Positions 1-7,441 of a stretch of DNA of 64,000 nt are shown here, piece by piece (the stretch's first letter is position 1; the number at the start of each line of letters is the position of its first letter). The stretch lies in assembly GCF_014646095.1 (NCBI RefSeq), contig NZ_BMMU01000007.1, forward strand, positions 242,399-306,398. Reading direction: 5' to 3'. The position numbers and the translations under genes are program-made. The notes beneath the pieces are model-generated. The model was given only the letters and a program-made list of their open reading frames with translations, ran no database searches and was not told the DNA's origin. This DNA is from Streptomyces lacrimifluminis (GTDB lineage: Bacteria; Actinomycetota; Actinomycetes; Streptomycetales; Streptomycetaceae).

Positions 1-1010
1 TGGAAGGAGCCGACCGGTGAGGTGGTACTCCCCGACGCGCTTTCCAGGCACTTATCGGCCCGTACGAGATGGCGGACATGACCACGGTCACCCAGGGCCG
101 CGCCGGTGACCGCCAACTGACCGAGAAGGAAGGCCTGTTGGTGTGGTGGAGTGTGCCGGACACCGACCAGCACGGCCTGCTCGGCAAGACGGTGGGCGGC
201 GGCATGGTGTTCGAGCGCGTGAGCCTGGACACTCAGGCCCCGCAGGGCCAGGGCGTAGCCGACGCGGTCTCCTGCCTCGCGGGCGAGTTCGGCGCTCGTG
301 AGGTAGAAGTGCTGGGCCGCGGCCTGGTGGTTGGTGTCGAAGTGGGCGAACGCGCACAGGTAGGTGAGGCGGGCGGCCACGCTGAACAGCTCCCCGCGCA
401 CAACGGGTTTGAGGTCCGCCCTGAGCCAGGGCAACACCGCCGTGGCCAGGTACCGGCGCAGTGGCTGCCGTATCCGGCCGGCGCCGAAGACGGCGTCGCC
501 GCGGGCGAGAACGTCGAGCAGTTCACGCGCCGATTCGACGTGCGCCATGCCGATGGCCGATCCCGCGCCGGTCCGGGGGGCAGGCCCTCGGACCGGCGCG
601 GTCGGCCGGTGCGGGGCTGTCAGCGTCCCGAGTGAATAGGCGCCCAGCAGGGAGGCGGTCCGTCGGTCGGTGAGGCGCAGCAGGTGATCGAGGCGGTCCA
701 CTCCGCTCCCTTCGCCGGGCGGGGCGCCGGGCAGGTCGCCCGGGTCCTGTCCGCGTGCGGTCAGCCCAGTGTCCTGCGGCCGGACGGGCCTGCCCAGATG
801 GCGTGAGAGGGCCTCGGCGACGAGAGCGGGGACGGGCGGCCGGGGCCGGCTGCCGGCCAGCCAGTGGGCCACCGATGTGCGGTCGTAGTGCAGTGCCGCT
901 CCCTGCTCGCCGCCGAGCGCGTTCACCTCCCGTGCCAGCCGGGCGCCGCTCCATCCGGCCTGGTCCAGGAGGCTTCGTAAGTCCTGGTTCGGTGTGCGGG
1001 CAGATCGCAC
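1..1010 (-). CDS. NsdA-like HTH/TPR transcriptional regulator (3' end outside window)
   Basis: Probable cluster-situated DNA-binding regulator. I chose the GTG start because an AGGGAAG ribosome site lies just upstream. The frame stays open to the window edge, so the C-terminus is missing. The first ~70 residues (GWSGARLAREVNAL, then DRTSVAHWLAGSRPR) resemble the N-terminal HTH of the Streptomyces NsdA-type regulators. The rest is helical and TPR-like (AHFDTNHQAAAQHFY, ALRGLSVQAHALEHH). Codon 11 is TTA (978-980), so translation should need the bldA leucyl-tRNA. The gene is divergent from the acyltransferase-led operon, and a 19-bp palindrome sits 35 bp upstream of its start, which suggests control of both directions. 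The family assignment is by remembered motif similarity; the target genes are inferred. Confidence 0.7.
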   Translation of the reverse strand, partial: MRSARTPNQDLRSLLDQAGWSGARLAREVNALGGEQGAALHYDRTSVAHWLAGSRPRPPVPALVAEALSRHLGRPVRPQDTGLTARGQDPGDLPGAPPGEGSGVDRLDHLLRLTDRRTASLLGAYSLGTLTAPHRPTAPVRGPAPRTGAGSAIGMAHVESARELLDVLARGDAVFGAGRIRQPLRRYLATAVLPWLRADLKPVVRGELFSVAARLTYLCAFAHFDTNHQAAAQHFYLTSAELAREAGDRVGYALALRGLSVQAHALEHHAAAHRLAEQAVLVGVRHTPPHQQAFLLGQLAVTGAALGDRGHVRHLVRADKCLESASGSTTSPVGSF

Positions 1011-1044
1011 GGCCCTTCCCTCGCCTTCGTGACGGTCGGTGGAT

Positions 1045-1063
1045 GCGGACGTTCAACGTCCGC
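1045..1063. promoter_or_regulatory. 19-bp perfect palindrome in divergent promoter region
   Basis: GCGGACGTTCAACGTCCGC has 9-bp perfect arms around one central base. The right-hand half TTCAACGTCC recurs as a direct copy at 1069-1078, 17 bp further on. It lies between the regulator (-) and the acyltransferase operon (+), the expected place for an autoregulatory operator. The binding protein is inferred, not shown. Confidence 0.55.
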
Positions 1064-1242
1064 ACAGCTTCAACGTCCTGGTCGCCCGCGCCCGGGGTGG
1101 AAGCGCTTTCGCGCGAGCAGGGTCAGTGTGGAGCGCGGTCGCGGCGATGTGCAGTGCGCAAGATCGGCGCATCCACCGCAGCCGTGCGCCCCTCGTGCGG
1201 TGACCCGTACCTGGAGCGACGGACAGAGAAGGACGGAGCAGG

Positions 1243-2268
1243 ATGGAGATGGGCGCGAGCGCATCGCGGCTCCCCGGTCAATCGTGGCACCCCGGCGAAT
1301 CGCGGCTCCCCGGTCATTCGTCCGGCCGGTGGAGAACCGTGCACCTGTTTCCCGGGCAGGGCGACTTCTCCGTCGGCGCTCTGGTACGCGCCGTACGGGC
1401 CGACGCGTCGATGCGCACGGCCGCCGAGCAGGTCTTCGAGGCGATCGACGGCGTCGCCGGGGAGCGTGGACTTCGGCCGCTGGGGCCCTGGTTGCTGGGC
1501 CCGACGCCGCCGACCGCTCGCGAGCTGGCCGGTGACGCCGTCGGAGCCGCACAACTCGCCCTGTTCGGAGCTTCTATGACGGTGCATCAGGCTCTGTGCC
1601 GGTCCCACGGCGCGCCGTTGGCCGTCGTCGGGGTGAGCTTCGGGGAGATCGCGGCGCTCACCGCCGCCGGTGTTCTCACCCTGGACGACGGCGCGCGTGC
1701 CGCACACGACCTCGCGCGCGTCCTTTCCGCCTGCCCCGGCGGACTGACCCTCCTGGCCTGTCCGGAACGGGCCGCGCGTGACCTGATCGACGGTGCGGGC
1801 ACTCGGGACGTGGTGGTGGCCGTGGTCAACGACGACCGGTCCGTCGTGGTCGCCGGGTCCGTCGCCGAACTCGCCCGCGTCGAGAAGGCGGCGGCGCTGA
1901 CGGAGGTGACCGCCCTGCGCCTCCGTCTGCCGTTCACCTCCCACCATCCCGCGCTCCAGGCCGAGTCGGAGGCGTTCGCCCGGGCGGTGCGGGCCTACGA
2001 CCGCGCCGAGGCACGCTTTCCCGTTCACTCGGCCGTGGCCGGCCGCGCCTACACCGCCGCCGACGACCTCCCCCGGCGGCTGGCCGACTGCCTGGTGCGG
2101 CCCGCCAGGGTGCCCGACGTCCTGCGCCAGGTGGCGCTGTGCGAACCGGACGTCGTCTTCGAGGCCGGCACCGGCAGCGCCCTCGCGTCCAGCGCCCGCG
2201 CGGTCCTGTCCCGACACCCCACGCTCGTACGCGCTCCGCTCGCGGAACCCGGCTCACCTTCCCGATGA
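1243..2268 (+). CDS. Stand-alone acyltransferase (FabD / PKS AT-like)
   Basis: Should load an extender acyl group from CoA onto the cluster ACP. LFPGQG is at residues 35-40. The nucleophile motif GVSFGE (Ser132) has Val where most family members have His. The catalytic His lies in FTSHH (His234 or 235). In modular PKS acyltransferases the equivalent block reads HAFH for malonyl and YASH for methylmalonyl; FTSH is closer to the latter, so the extender is uncertain. The 341-residue length fits a discrete AT. The first ~32 residues are a 6-residue repeat (SRLPGQ, SWHPGE, SRLPGH) that may not be translated: a GTG at 1339 with GGAG upstream would start exactly at the domain. It is the first gene of the seven-gene operon. 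Confidence 0.8.
   Translation: MEMGASASRLPGQSWHPGESRLPGHSSGRWRTVHLFPGQGDFSVGALVRAVRADASMRTAAEQVFEAIDGVAGERGLRPLGPWLLGPTPPTARELAGDAVGAAQLALFGASMTVHQALCRSHGAPLAVVGVSFGEIAALTAAGVLTLDDGARAAHDLARVLSACPGGLTLLACPERAARDLIDGAGTRDVVVAVVNDDRSVVVAGSVAELARVEKAAALTEVTALRLRLPFTSHHPALQAESEAFARAVRAYDRAEARFPVHSAVAGRAYTAADDLPRRLADCLVRPARVPDVLRQVALCEPDVVFEAGTGSALASSARAVLSRHPTLVRAPLAEPGSPSR
1263..1316 (+). repeat. Three tandem 18-bp units
   Basis: Units at 1263-1280 and 1299-1316 are identical; the middle unit (1281-1298) differs at a few bases. They lie at the 5' end of the acyltransferase frame and encode a 6-residue repeat if the upstream ATG is used. Because 18 is a multiple of three, copy-number change would keep the frame. 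Confidence 0.8.
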
Positions 2269-2299
2269 CCTTCCCCGCCGATCTCCCTGGAGTCCCCTG

Positions 2300-4153
2300 A
2301 TGTCCTCCGCACCTCCTCCCGCAGCCGCGCACGAGGCGTTACGGCAGTTCGTCGACGGCCCCTGCGACCCCTCCTTCCTCTCCGCCCTCCACAAGGCGCT
2401 GGCCGCCGACCCGGGGGCGCACGGCGTCCGCAGCGAGCGTCTGCTGCGCCGGCTGAGGGCGCTCGGCGAGGAACTGCCGCCCGCCCGCCGGCTCTTCGAG
2501 GACCCGGCCCGGCTGGCCGCGCTGCACGCCTGGACGGCGGTGGCGGATCCCGGCCTGTGCATGACGGCACTGGTCCACTACCTGCTCTGCCTCGGGTCCA
2601 TGGCCCAACTCTCCGACGACCCCGCCGCGTTGGAGACCCGCATGGCGGCGCTGGAGTCCGGACGCACCAAGGGCGTGTACCTGATCACCGAGGTGGGTCA
2701 GGCCAACAGCCACCTCGCCACGGCCACCCGCGCCGAATTCGACCCGGCGAGCGGCGAGTTCGTCCTGCACACCCCCGACCCCGGCGCCGTCAAGTTCTGC
2801 GGCGCCGGATCACGCACCGTCCCGCAGACCGGCGTGGTCCTCGCGCGGCTGTACGCCGGGGGAGTCGACCGGGGCGTCTTCGCGTTCGTGGCCGACATCA
2901 CCGACGAGCACGGGCCCCTGCCCGGCATCGAGATGTCCTCGGGCCTCGAACTCGGCGCCCTGCCACTGGACTACGTCCACCTCCGCTTCCACACCGTCCG
3001 CCTGCCGTTCGCCCACTGGCTCGGCGACGGCGCCCGCATCGACGGTGACGGCACCTTCCACGATCCGGCCGGCTCCCCCGACCGCCGACTCCAGCGCACC
3101 CTGCGGGTGGGCCAGGGGCTGTGGGCGACGATGCCCGCGGTGGCAGCCGCGACCTGCCGTCAGTCCGCCGTCCAGGCCGTCAACTACGCACGGCAGCGAC
3201 GTACTCAGGGGCGGCTCGCCCCCGGCGCACCGCTGCTCGGCTACCGCAGCCAGCAGCGCGCCGTGCTGGGCGCCCTCGCCGACGCGTTCGCCCTGACCTG
3301 CGCCGCCCGCCGGACGAGCGGCATGTGGGCCGACGCCCTCAAGGCCTCGGACGCCCCGCGGGCCGACACCGCCATGGGGCTCTCGCCCTGGGCCGCGGTC
3401 AGCGCCCCGCTGGCCGCCTACAAGGCCCTCGCGGTGCGTACGGCGGCCCGTGTCGCCGCCGACTGCCAGCGCCACTGCGGCTTCTCCGGCCATCTGGACA
3501 TCAACGGCCTGGCCGGATACCACGGCTTCCACCACGCCTTCGACACCGCGGGCGGAGACAGCCAGCTCATCCTGTACGACGTCGGTCGTACGCTGGTCGA
3601 ACAGTACGTCCCCGCACAGGCACAGGCACAGGCCGCGCCCGGCGCCCCGTCCCCCGACTCGCCGCTGTGGTGGCCGGCGCTCGCCCGGCGCCACGAGCAC
3701 CTGCTGACCGAGCACCTGCGACGGCTCCACGACCTCCGTGCCCAGGAGGCGGCAGACCCCTTCGACCTCTGGAACCCCCTCCTGGAGGACGCCGGCCTGC
3801 TCGGCGAGCTGCACGCGACCCGGCTCATGGCCGACGACGTGGCACACACCCTCGCACGGACGACGGACCCCGCACTCACCCGGGCCATCGCACCCCTCGC
3901 CGCACTGCACGGCGTCACCACGGCCCGACGCTGGGCCGGATCACTGCTCACCCGCGGTGCGCTGCGGCCCGCGGACGTCGACGCCCTCACGGCTGCCGCC
4001 GACCGGCTGTGCGACGAGATCCTGCCCCACCTCCCGCTGCTGACCGAGGCGTTCGCCTTCCCGGACGACATCGTGGCCGCCCCGCTCGCCGCCGCGGACG
4101 TCAACGCGGCGACGGACGCGGGCCTGACGTGGACGCCGGGAGGAACGGCATGA
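2300..4153 (+). CDS. Acyl-CoA oxidase/dehydrogenase-like flavoprotein
   Basis: The 617-residue length and order match acyl-CoA oxidases rather than the ~380-residue dehydrogenases: helical N-terminus, FAD/substrate motif TEVGQANSH (130-138) followed by EFVLHTPDPGAVKF, helical middle, and CGFSGHLDINGLAGYHG near 400. Family members desaturate acyl thioesters at C2-C3. At the position where oxidases have the catalytic base glutamate (TAEGDN or TYEGEN type motif) this protein reads TAGGDSQ (416-422), so the base appears replaced by Gly418. Codon 14 is TTA (2339-2341). GGAG precedes the ATG by 7 bases. The stop overlaps the next start (ATGA). In this cluster it could supply or trap unsaturation, or do other flavin chemistry on an ACP-bound chain. 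The family is clear; the reaction is open. Confidence 0.75.
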   Translation: MSSAPPPAAAHEALRQFVDGPCDPSFLSALHKALAADPGAHGVRSERLLRRLRALGEELPPARRLFEDPARLAALHAWTAVADPGLCMTALVHYLLCLGSMAQLSDDPAALETRMAALESGRTKGVYLITEVGQANSHLATATRAEFDPASGEFVLHTPDPGAVKFCGAGSRTVPQTGVVLARLYAGGVDRGVFAFVADITDEHGPLPGIEMSSGLELGALPLDYVHLRFHTVRLPFAHWLGDGARIDGDGTFHDPAGSPDRRLQRTLRVGQGLWATMPAVAAATCRQSAVQAVNYARQRRTQGRLAPGAPLLGYRSQQRAVLGALADAFALTCAARRTSGMWADALKASDAPRADTAMGLSPWAAVSAPLAAYKALAVRTAARVAADCQRHCGFSGHLDINGLAGYHGFHHAFDTAGGDSQLILYDVGRTLVEQYVPAQAQAQAAPGAPSPDSPLWWPALARRHEHLLTEHLRRLHDLRAQEAADPFDLWNPLLEDAGLLGELHATRLMADDVAHTLARTTDPALTRAIAPLAALHGVTTARRWAGSLLTRGALRPADVDALTAAADRLCDEILPHLPLLTEAFAFPDDIVAAPLAAADVNAATDAGLTWTPGGTA

Positions 4154-5232
4154 CGGACGCAGCCGGCCACCGACGTATCGGTGTCCTCGGCATGGGCACG
4201 TATCTGCCGGCCCAGGTGCGTTCCAACGCCGACGTGGCCCGTGACGCCGGGGTCACTCCTGAGTGGATCAGCGAGCGCACCGGCGTACGGCAACGCCATG
4301 TCGCCGCCGCCGGCGAGGCCGCCTCCGACCTGGCCGCCCGTGCGGTGCGTGCCGCGGCCGACACAGCCGGGATCGACGTGCGCGACGTCGGGTTGCTGGT
4401 CTGCGCGACCTCCACGCCCGACGAACTGGGCCCGTCGACCGCCTGCCGGATCCAGGCCGTGCTGGGCGCCTCCCGGGCCGTCGCCCTCGACGTCAGCGCC
4501 GCCTGTTCCGGATGGCTCTTCGCGGCGAAGGTGGCGCACGACTGGCTGCTCGCCTCCCCGGAGATCCGGTACGCGGCGGTCGTGGGCGTCGAGGCGTACT
4601 CGAAGTTCCTCGACCCCACCGACCGGGGCACGGCGGTGCTGTTCGCCGACGGAGCCGCCGCCTCGATCCTCTCTCCGGTGGCCGCTCCGCAGGGCTTCGC
4701 CCACTTCGCCTTCGGCTCCGACGGCACCCTCGCCGACCGGGTGCTCATCCCGGCGGGCGGCAGCCGCCTGCCCGCCGACGCGGACACGATCGCGCGGGGG
4801 GACCACCGCATCCGCATGGACGGCCGGACCATCAGCCGCTTCATCACCGACGTCTTCCCGGGGCTGATCACCGACACGCTCGACCGCGCAGGCCTCTCCC
4901 TCCAGGACATCGACCGCGTCGTCGCCCACCAGCCCAACCCCGTGCTGCTCCGCCGTATGGGAGCCGAACTGGGCATCCCCGAAGGCCGGTTGGTCGTCGT
5001 CGGCGACGAAGTGGGCAACATCGGCGCCGCCAGCACGCCGTACGCCCTCGCCGCCGCAGCGCGCGACGGACTGCGGGTCGGCGACCGGGTCCTGCTCGCC
5101 GTGTTCGGCGCCGGCATGACCTGGGGCAGCGGGCTGCTCACCTGGACCGGAGCACCGGCCCGCACCACGCCCACCCGGACCTCCCCGCCCGAACCCCACG
5201 AGACAGAAGGAGCCCCCGATGAACGCTGTTGA
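4150..5232 (+). CDS. 3-oxoacyl-ACP synthase III-like (KAS III, copy 1)
   Basis: Decarboxylative condensing enzyme that normally primes fatty-acid or polyketide chains from an acyl-CoA and malonyl-ACP. At 360 residues it is near family length. The triad is complete: Cys119 in SAACSGWLF, His260 in VAHQPNP, Asn290 in VGNIGAAS. The ATG was chosen because it overlaps the upstream stop by four bases; the frame stays open upstream but without KAS III sequence. The 3' end overlaps the next gene by 14 bases, so translation is probably coupled. A second KAS III two genes on suggests either two starter specificities or that one copy acts as an acyl-transfer or offloading enzyme. Confidence 0.88.
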   Translation: MTDAAGHRRIGVLGMGTYLPAQVRSNADVARDAGVTPEWISERTGVRQRHVAAAGEAASDLAARAVRAAADTAGIDVRDVGLLVCATSTPDELGPSTACRIQAVLGASRAVALDVSAACSGWLFAAKVAHDWLLASPEIRYAAVVGVEAYSKFLDPTDRGTAVLFADGAAASILSPVAAPQGFAHFAFGSDGTLADRVLIPAGGSRLPADADTIARGDHRIRMDGRTISRFITDVFPGLITDTLDRAGLSLQDIDRVVAHQPNPVLLRRMGAELGIPEGRLVVVGDEVGNIGAASTPYALAAAARDGLRVGDRVLLAVFGAGMTWGSGLLTWTGAPARTTPTRTSPPEPHETEGAPDERC

Positions 5233-6061
5233 CCTCTTCCGCCTGGACGGCGCCCGTGCCCTGGTGACCGGTGCCTCGCGGGGCATCGGCAGGGCCGTCG
5301 CCCAGGGGCTGGCCGACGCAGGCTGCGACCTGGCCCTGACGGCCCGCACCCCGGCCGCCCTCGACGACACCGTGCGCTCGGTCCAGGACCGGGGACGCAA
5401 GGCCGTCGCCCTCGACGGTGACCTGGCGGAACCCGGCACCGCGGCCGACCTCGTCGACCGGGCCGCCGCCGCGCTGGGCGGCCTCGACGTGATCATCCAC
5501 AACGCCGGCACGCTGCCCACCGCCGAGGACGGGGCACCGCTCCTGGTGCCCCTGCAGCAAGCCCGGCAGGAGGACTGGGAGGCCGTCGTATCGGTCAACC
5601 TCAACGCCACGGCGGCCCTGTGCCGCGCCGCCCACCCGCACCTGGCCGACTCAAGGCGGGCCAGTCTCGTCCTGATGTCGTCCGTCGCCGGACTCGTCGG
5701 CACTCCCATGATGGAGGCGTACGCGGCCACCAAAGCCGCCCAGCTGTCCCTGACCCGCTCGCTGGCCGTCGGCTGGGCACGTCAGGGCATCCGGGTCAAC
5801 GCCCTGTGCCCCGGCTGGACCCGCACCGACATGACCGCGTTCGCCGCCAACACCCAGCCCCTGTCCGACTGGCTCACCAGCCACGTCCCGCTGGGCCGCT
5901 GGGCCACCGCCGACGAGGTGGTCGGCGCCGCGCTCTTCCTCGCCTCACCCGCCTCGTCGTTCGTGACCGGGCACGCCCTGGTCGTCGACGGCGGACTGGC
6001 GGTGCCCGACGGGGGCCTGGCCGGATATCCCAAGCCGCCCTCCCCGTTCGCCGCCGCGTGA
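5219..6061 (+). CDS. SDR-family 3-oxoacyl-ACP reductase (FabG-like)
   Basis: NADPH-type short-chain reductase expected to reduce the beta-keto group made by the neighbouring condensing enzymes. Rossmann motif TGASRGIG is at residues 17-24, then HNAG, the active-site Ser near 155 (SSVAG), YAATK (Tyr168, Lys172) and a C-terminal VVDGGLAVPDG typical of the FabG group. AAGGAG sits 7 bases before the ATG. The 280-residue length is slightly above FabG because of the insertion TLPTAEDGAPLLVPLQQA after NAG and a Pro-rich tail. It lies inside the operon between the two KAS III genes. No dehydratase or enoyl reductase accompanies it. Confidence 0.88.
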   Translation: MNAVDLFRLDGARALVTGASRGIGRAVAQGLADAGCDLALTARTPAALDDTVRSVQDRGRKAVALDGDLAEPGTAADLVDRAAAALGGLDVIIHNAGTLPTAEDGAPLLVPLQQARQEDWEAVVSVNLNATAALCRAAHPHLADSRRASLVLMSSVAGLVGTPMMEAYAATKAAQLSLTRSLAVGWARQGIRVNALCPGWTRTDMTAFAANTQPLSDWLTSHVPLGRWATADEVVGAALFLASPASSFVTGHALVVDGGLAVPDGGLAGYPKPPSPFAAA

Positions 6062-6071
6062 GGGGCCGTTC

Positions 6072-7214
6072 GTGATGTCCCTTGCTGTGTCCCCCGCCGA
6101 GAGCGACGCCACCGCGGTCATCACGGGAATCGGCGCCTGTCTCCCGGAACACGTCGTCGACAACGACACGGTCATCGCGCGCGGCGTGCTGCGCACCGAC
6201 GACGCCTGGATCCGTAGCAGGACCGGCATCGCGCGCCGCCGCCACGCCGGGCCGGGCACGAGCACCGGCGACCTCGCCGTCGGCGCCGGCCGCGCGGCCC
6301 TCGTCTCCGCCGGGGACCACCGGCCCGACATGCTCCTGCTGGCCACGAGCACCCCCGACCACCCCTGCCCGGCGACCGCCCCCGCCGTCGCCCACCGGCT
6401 GGGCCTCGGCACGATCCCCGCGTTCGACCTCGCCGCGGTCTGCTCGGGATTCCTGTACGCCCTCGTCACCGCGACCGCCCTGGTCCGCGCCGGAACCTGC
6501 TCGACGCCGCTGGTGATCGGCGCCGACACCTACACGACGATCGTCGATCCACGGGACCGGGAGACAGCGCCGATCTTCGGCGACGGCGCCGCCGCGGTCC
6601 TGCTCCGACCCGGTGGCCGTGATGCCCCCGGAGCGGTCCTCGCCACCGACCTCGGGGCCGACGGCAGCGGCAGCGACCTCATCACCGTGCCCGGCGGCGG
6701 CTCGCGCCACCCCCGCGGGCTGCCCCCGCCCGACCCCGACTCGCACTACTTCCGCATGCGCGGACGCACGGTCTACGCCCACGCCGTACGCCGTATGACG
6801 CAGTCCTCCCGCGCAGTCCTGGGCCGGACCGGCTGGCCGCCCGACACCCTCGGGGCGTTCATCGGCCACCAGGCCAACCAACGCATCCTCGACGCCGTCG
6901 CCGAACGCCTGGGAATCGCCGCGGCCCGCCGGTTCGGCACCATCCACCACACCGGCAACACCGCCGCCGCGTCGATCCCCCTCGTCATGGCCGACAGCAC
7001 GGTGCACGCGGCGGTCCGGCCCGGCGAGCGAACCCTGCTCACGGCCTTCGGCGGTGGCCTCACCTGGGCATCCGTCGCCCTCAACTGGCCGAACGCCGTG
7101 CCCCGTTCGCAGGCGCCGCCCGCAGGCCCGGCCACCGCACCGCTGTCCACCGCCGACCTCTCAGGGAGCCACCCATGGCCCACGACCACGCCGACATCCA
7201 CGCCCGCCTCGTGA
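6072..7214 (+). CDS. 3-oxoacyl-ACP synthase III-like (KAS III, copy 2)
   Basis: Second KAS III-type condensing enzyme with a full triad: Cys124 in AAVCSGFLY, His266 in IGHQANQR, Asn296 in HTGNTAAAS. GHQANQR and TGNT are closer to classical FabH than the corresponding motifs of copy 1. The start is GTG at 6072 or the adjacent ATG at 6075, both after GAGGGG. A Pro/Thr-rich tail of ~35 residues beyond the catalytic core overlaps the ACP gene by 40 bases, so the tail may simply reflect the overlap. Only 10 bases separate it from the reductase gene. Confidence 0.87.
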   Translation: MMSLAVSPAESDATAVITGIGACLPEHVVDNDTVIARGVLRTDDAWIRSRTGIARRRHAGPGTSTGDLAVGAGRAALVSAGDHRPDMLLLATSTPDHPCPATAPAVAHRLGLGTIPAFDLAAVCSGFLYALVTATALVRAGTCSTPLVIGADTYTTIVDPRDRETAPIFGDGAAAVLLRPGGRDAPGAVLATDLGADGSGSDLITVPGGGSRHPRGLPPPDPDSHYFRMRGRTVYAHAVRRMTQSSRAVLGRTGWPPDTLGAFIGHQANQRILDAVAERLGIAAARRFGTIHHTGNTAAASIPLVMADSTVHAAVRPGERTLLTAFGGGLTWASVALNWPNAVPRSQAPPAGPATAPLSTADLSGSHPWPTTTPTSTPAS

Positions 7215-7441
7215 CCGTACTCAGCGACAAGTTCGAAGTCCCCGCCGACCGGATCGACGCATCCGCCACCCTCGACGGGCTGTACCTGGACTCACTGGCC
7301 GTGGTGGAGCTGTACGTCACCCTGCAGGAGGAGTGGCAGATACCCCTCGACGACTCCACGGCCTCCGGCGATCTCACCGTCGCGGACGTGACCCGCGCGG
7401 TGGCCGAGCTCCTCGGGGATCCCGACCGTGGAGCGGCGTGA
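7175..7441 (+). CDS. Acyl carrier protein
   Basis: 88-residue acidic helical protein with the phosphopantetheine attachment motif LYLDSLAVVEL (Ser40). It carries the growing chain for the condensing enzymes and reductase around it. AGGGAG precedes the ATG by 6 bases. The gene begins inside the upstream KAS III gene and its stop overlaps the KAS II start, so the three should be translationally coupled. It is not the housekeeping AcpP, which in streptomycetes sits with fabD-fabH-fabF. Confidence 0.9.
   Translation: MAHDHADIHARLVTVLSDKFEVPADRIDASATLDGLYLDSLAVVELYVTLQEEWQIPLDDSTASGDLTVADVTRAVAELLGDPDRGAA

Noticed and set aside
1263..1316. CRISPR-like array
   Set aside because: The units are directly adjacent with no spacers and lie inside or beside a coding frame.
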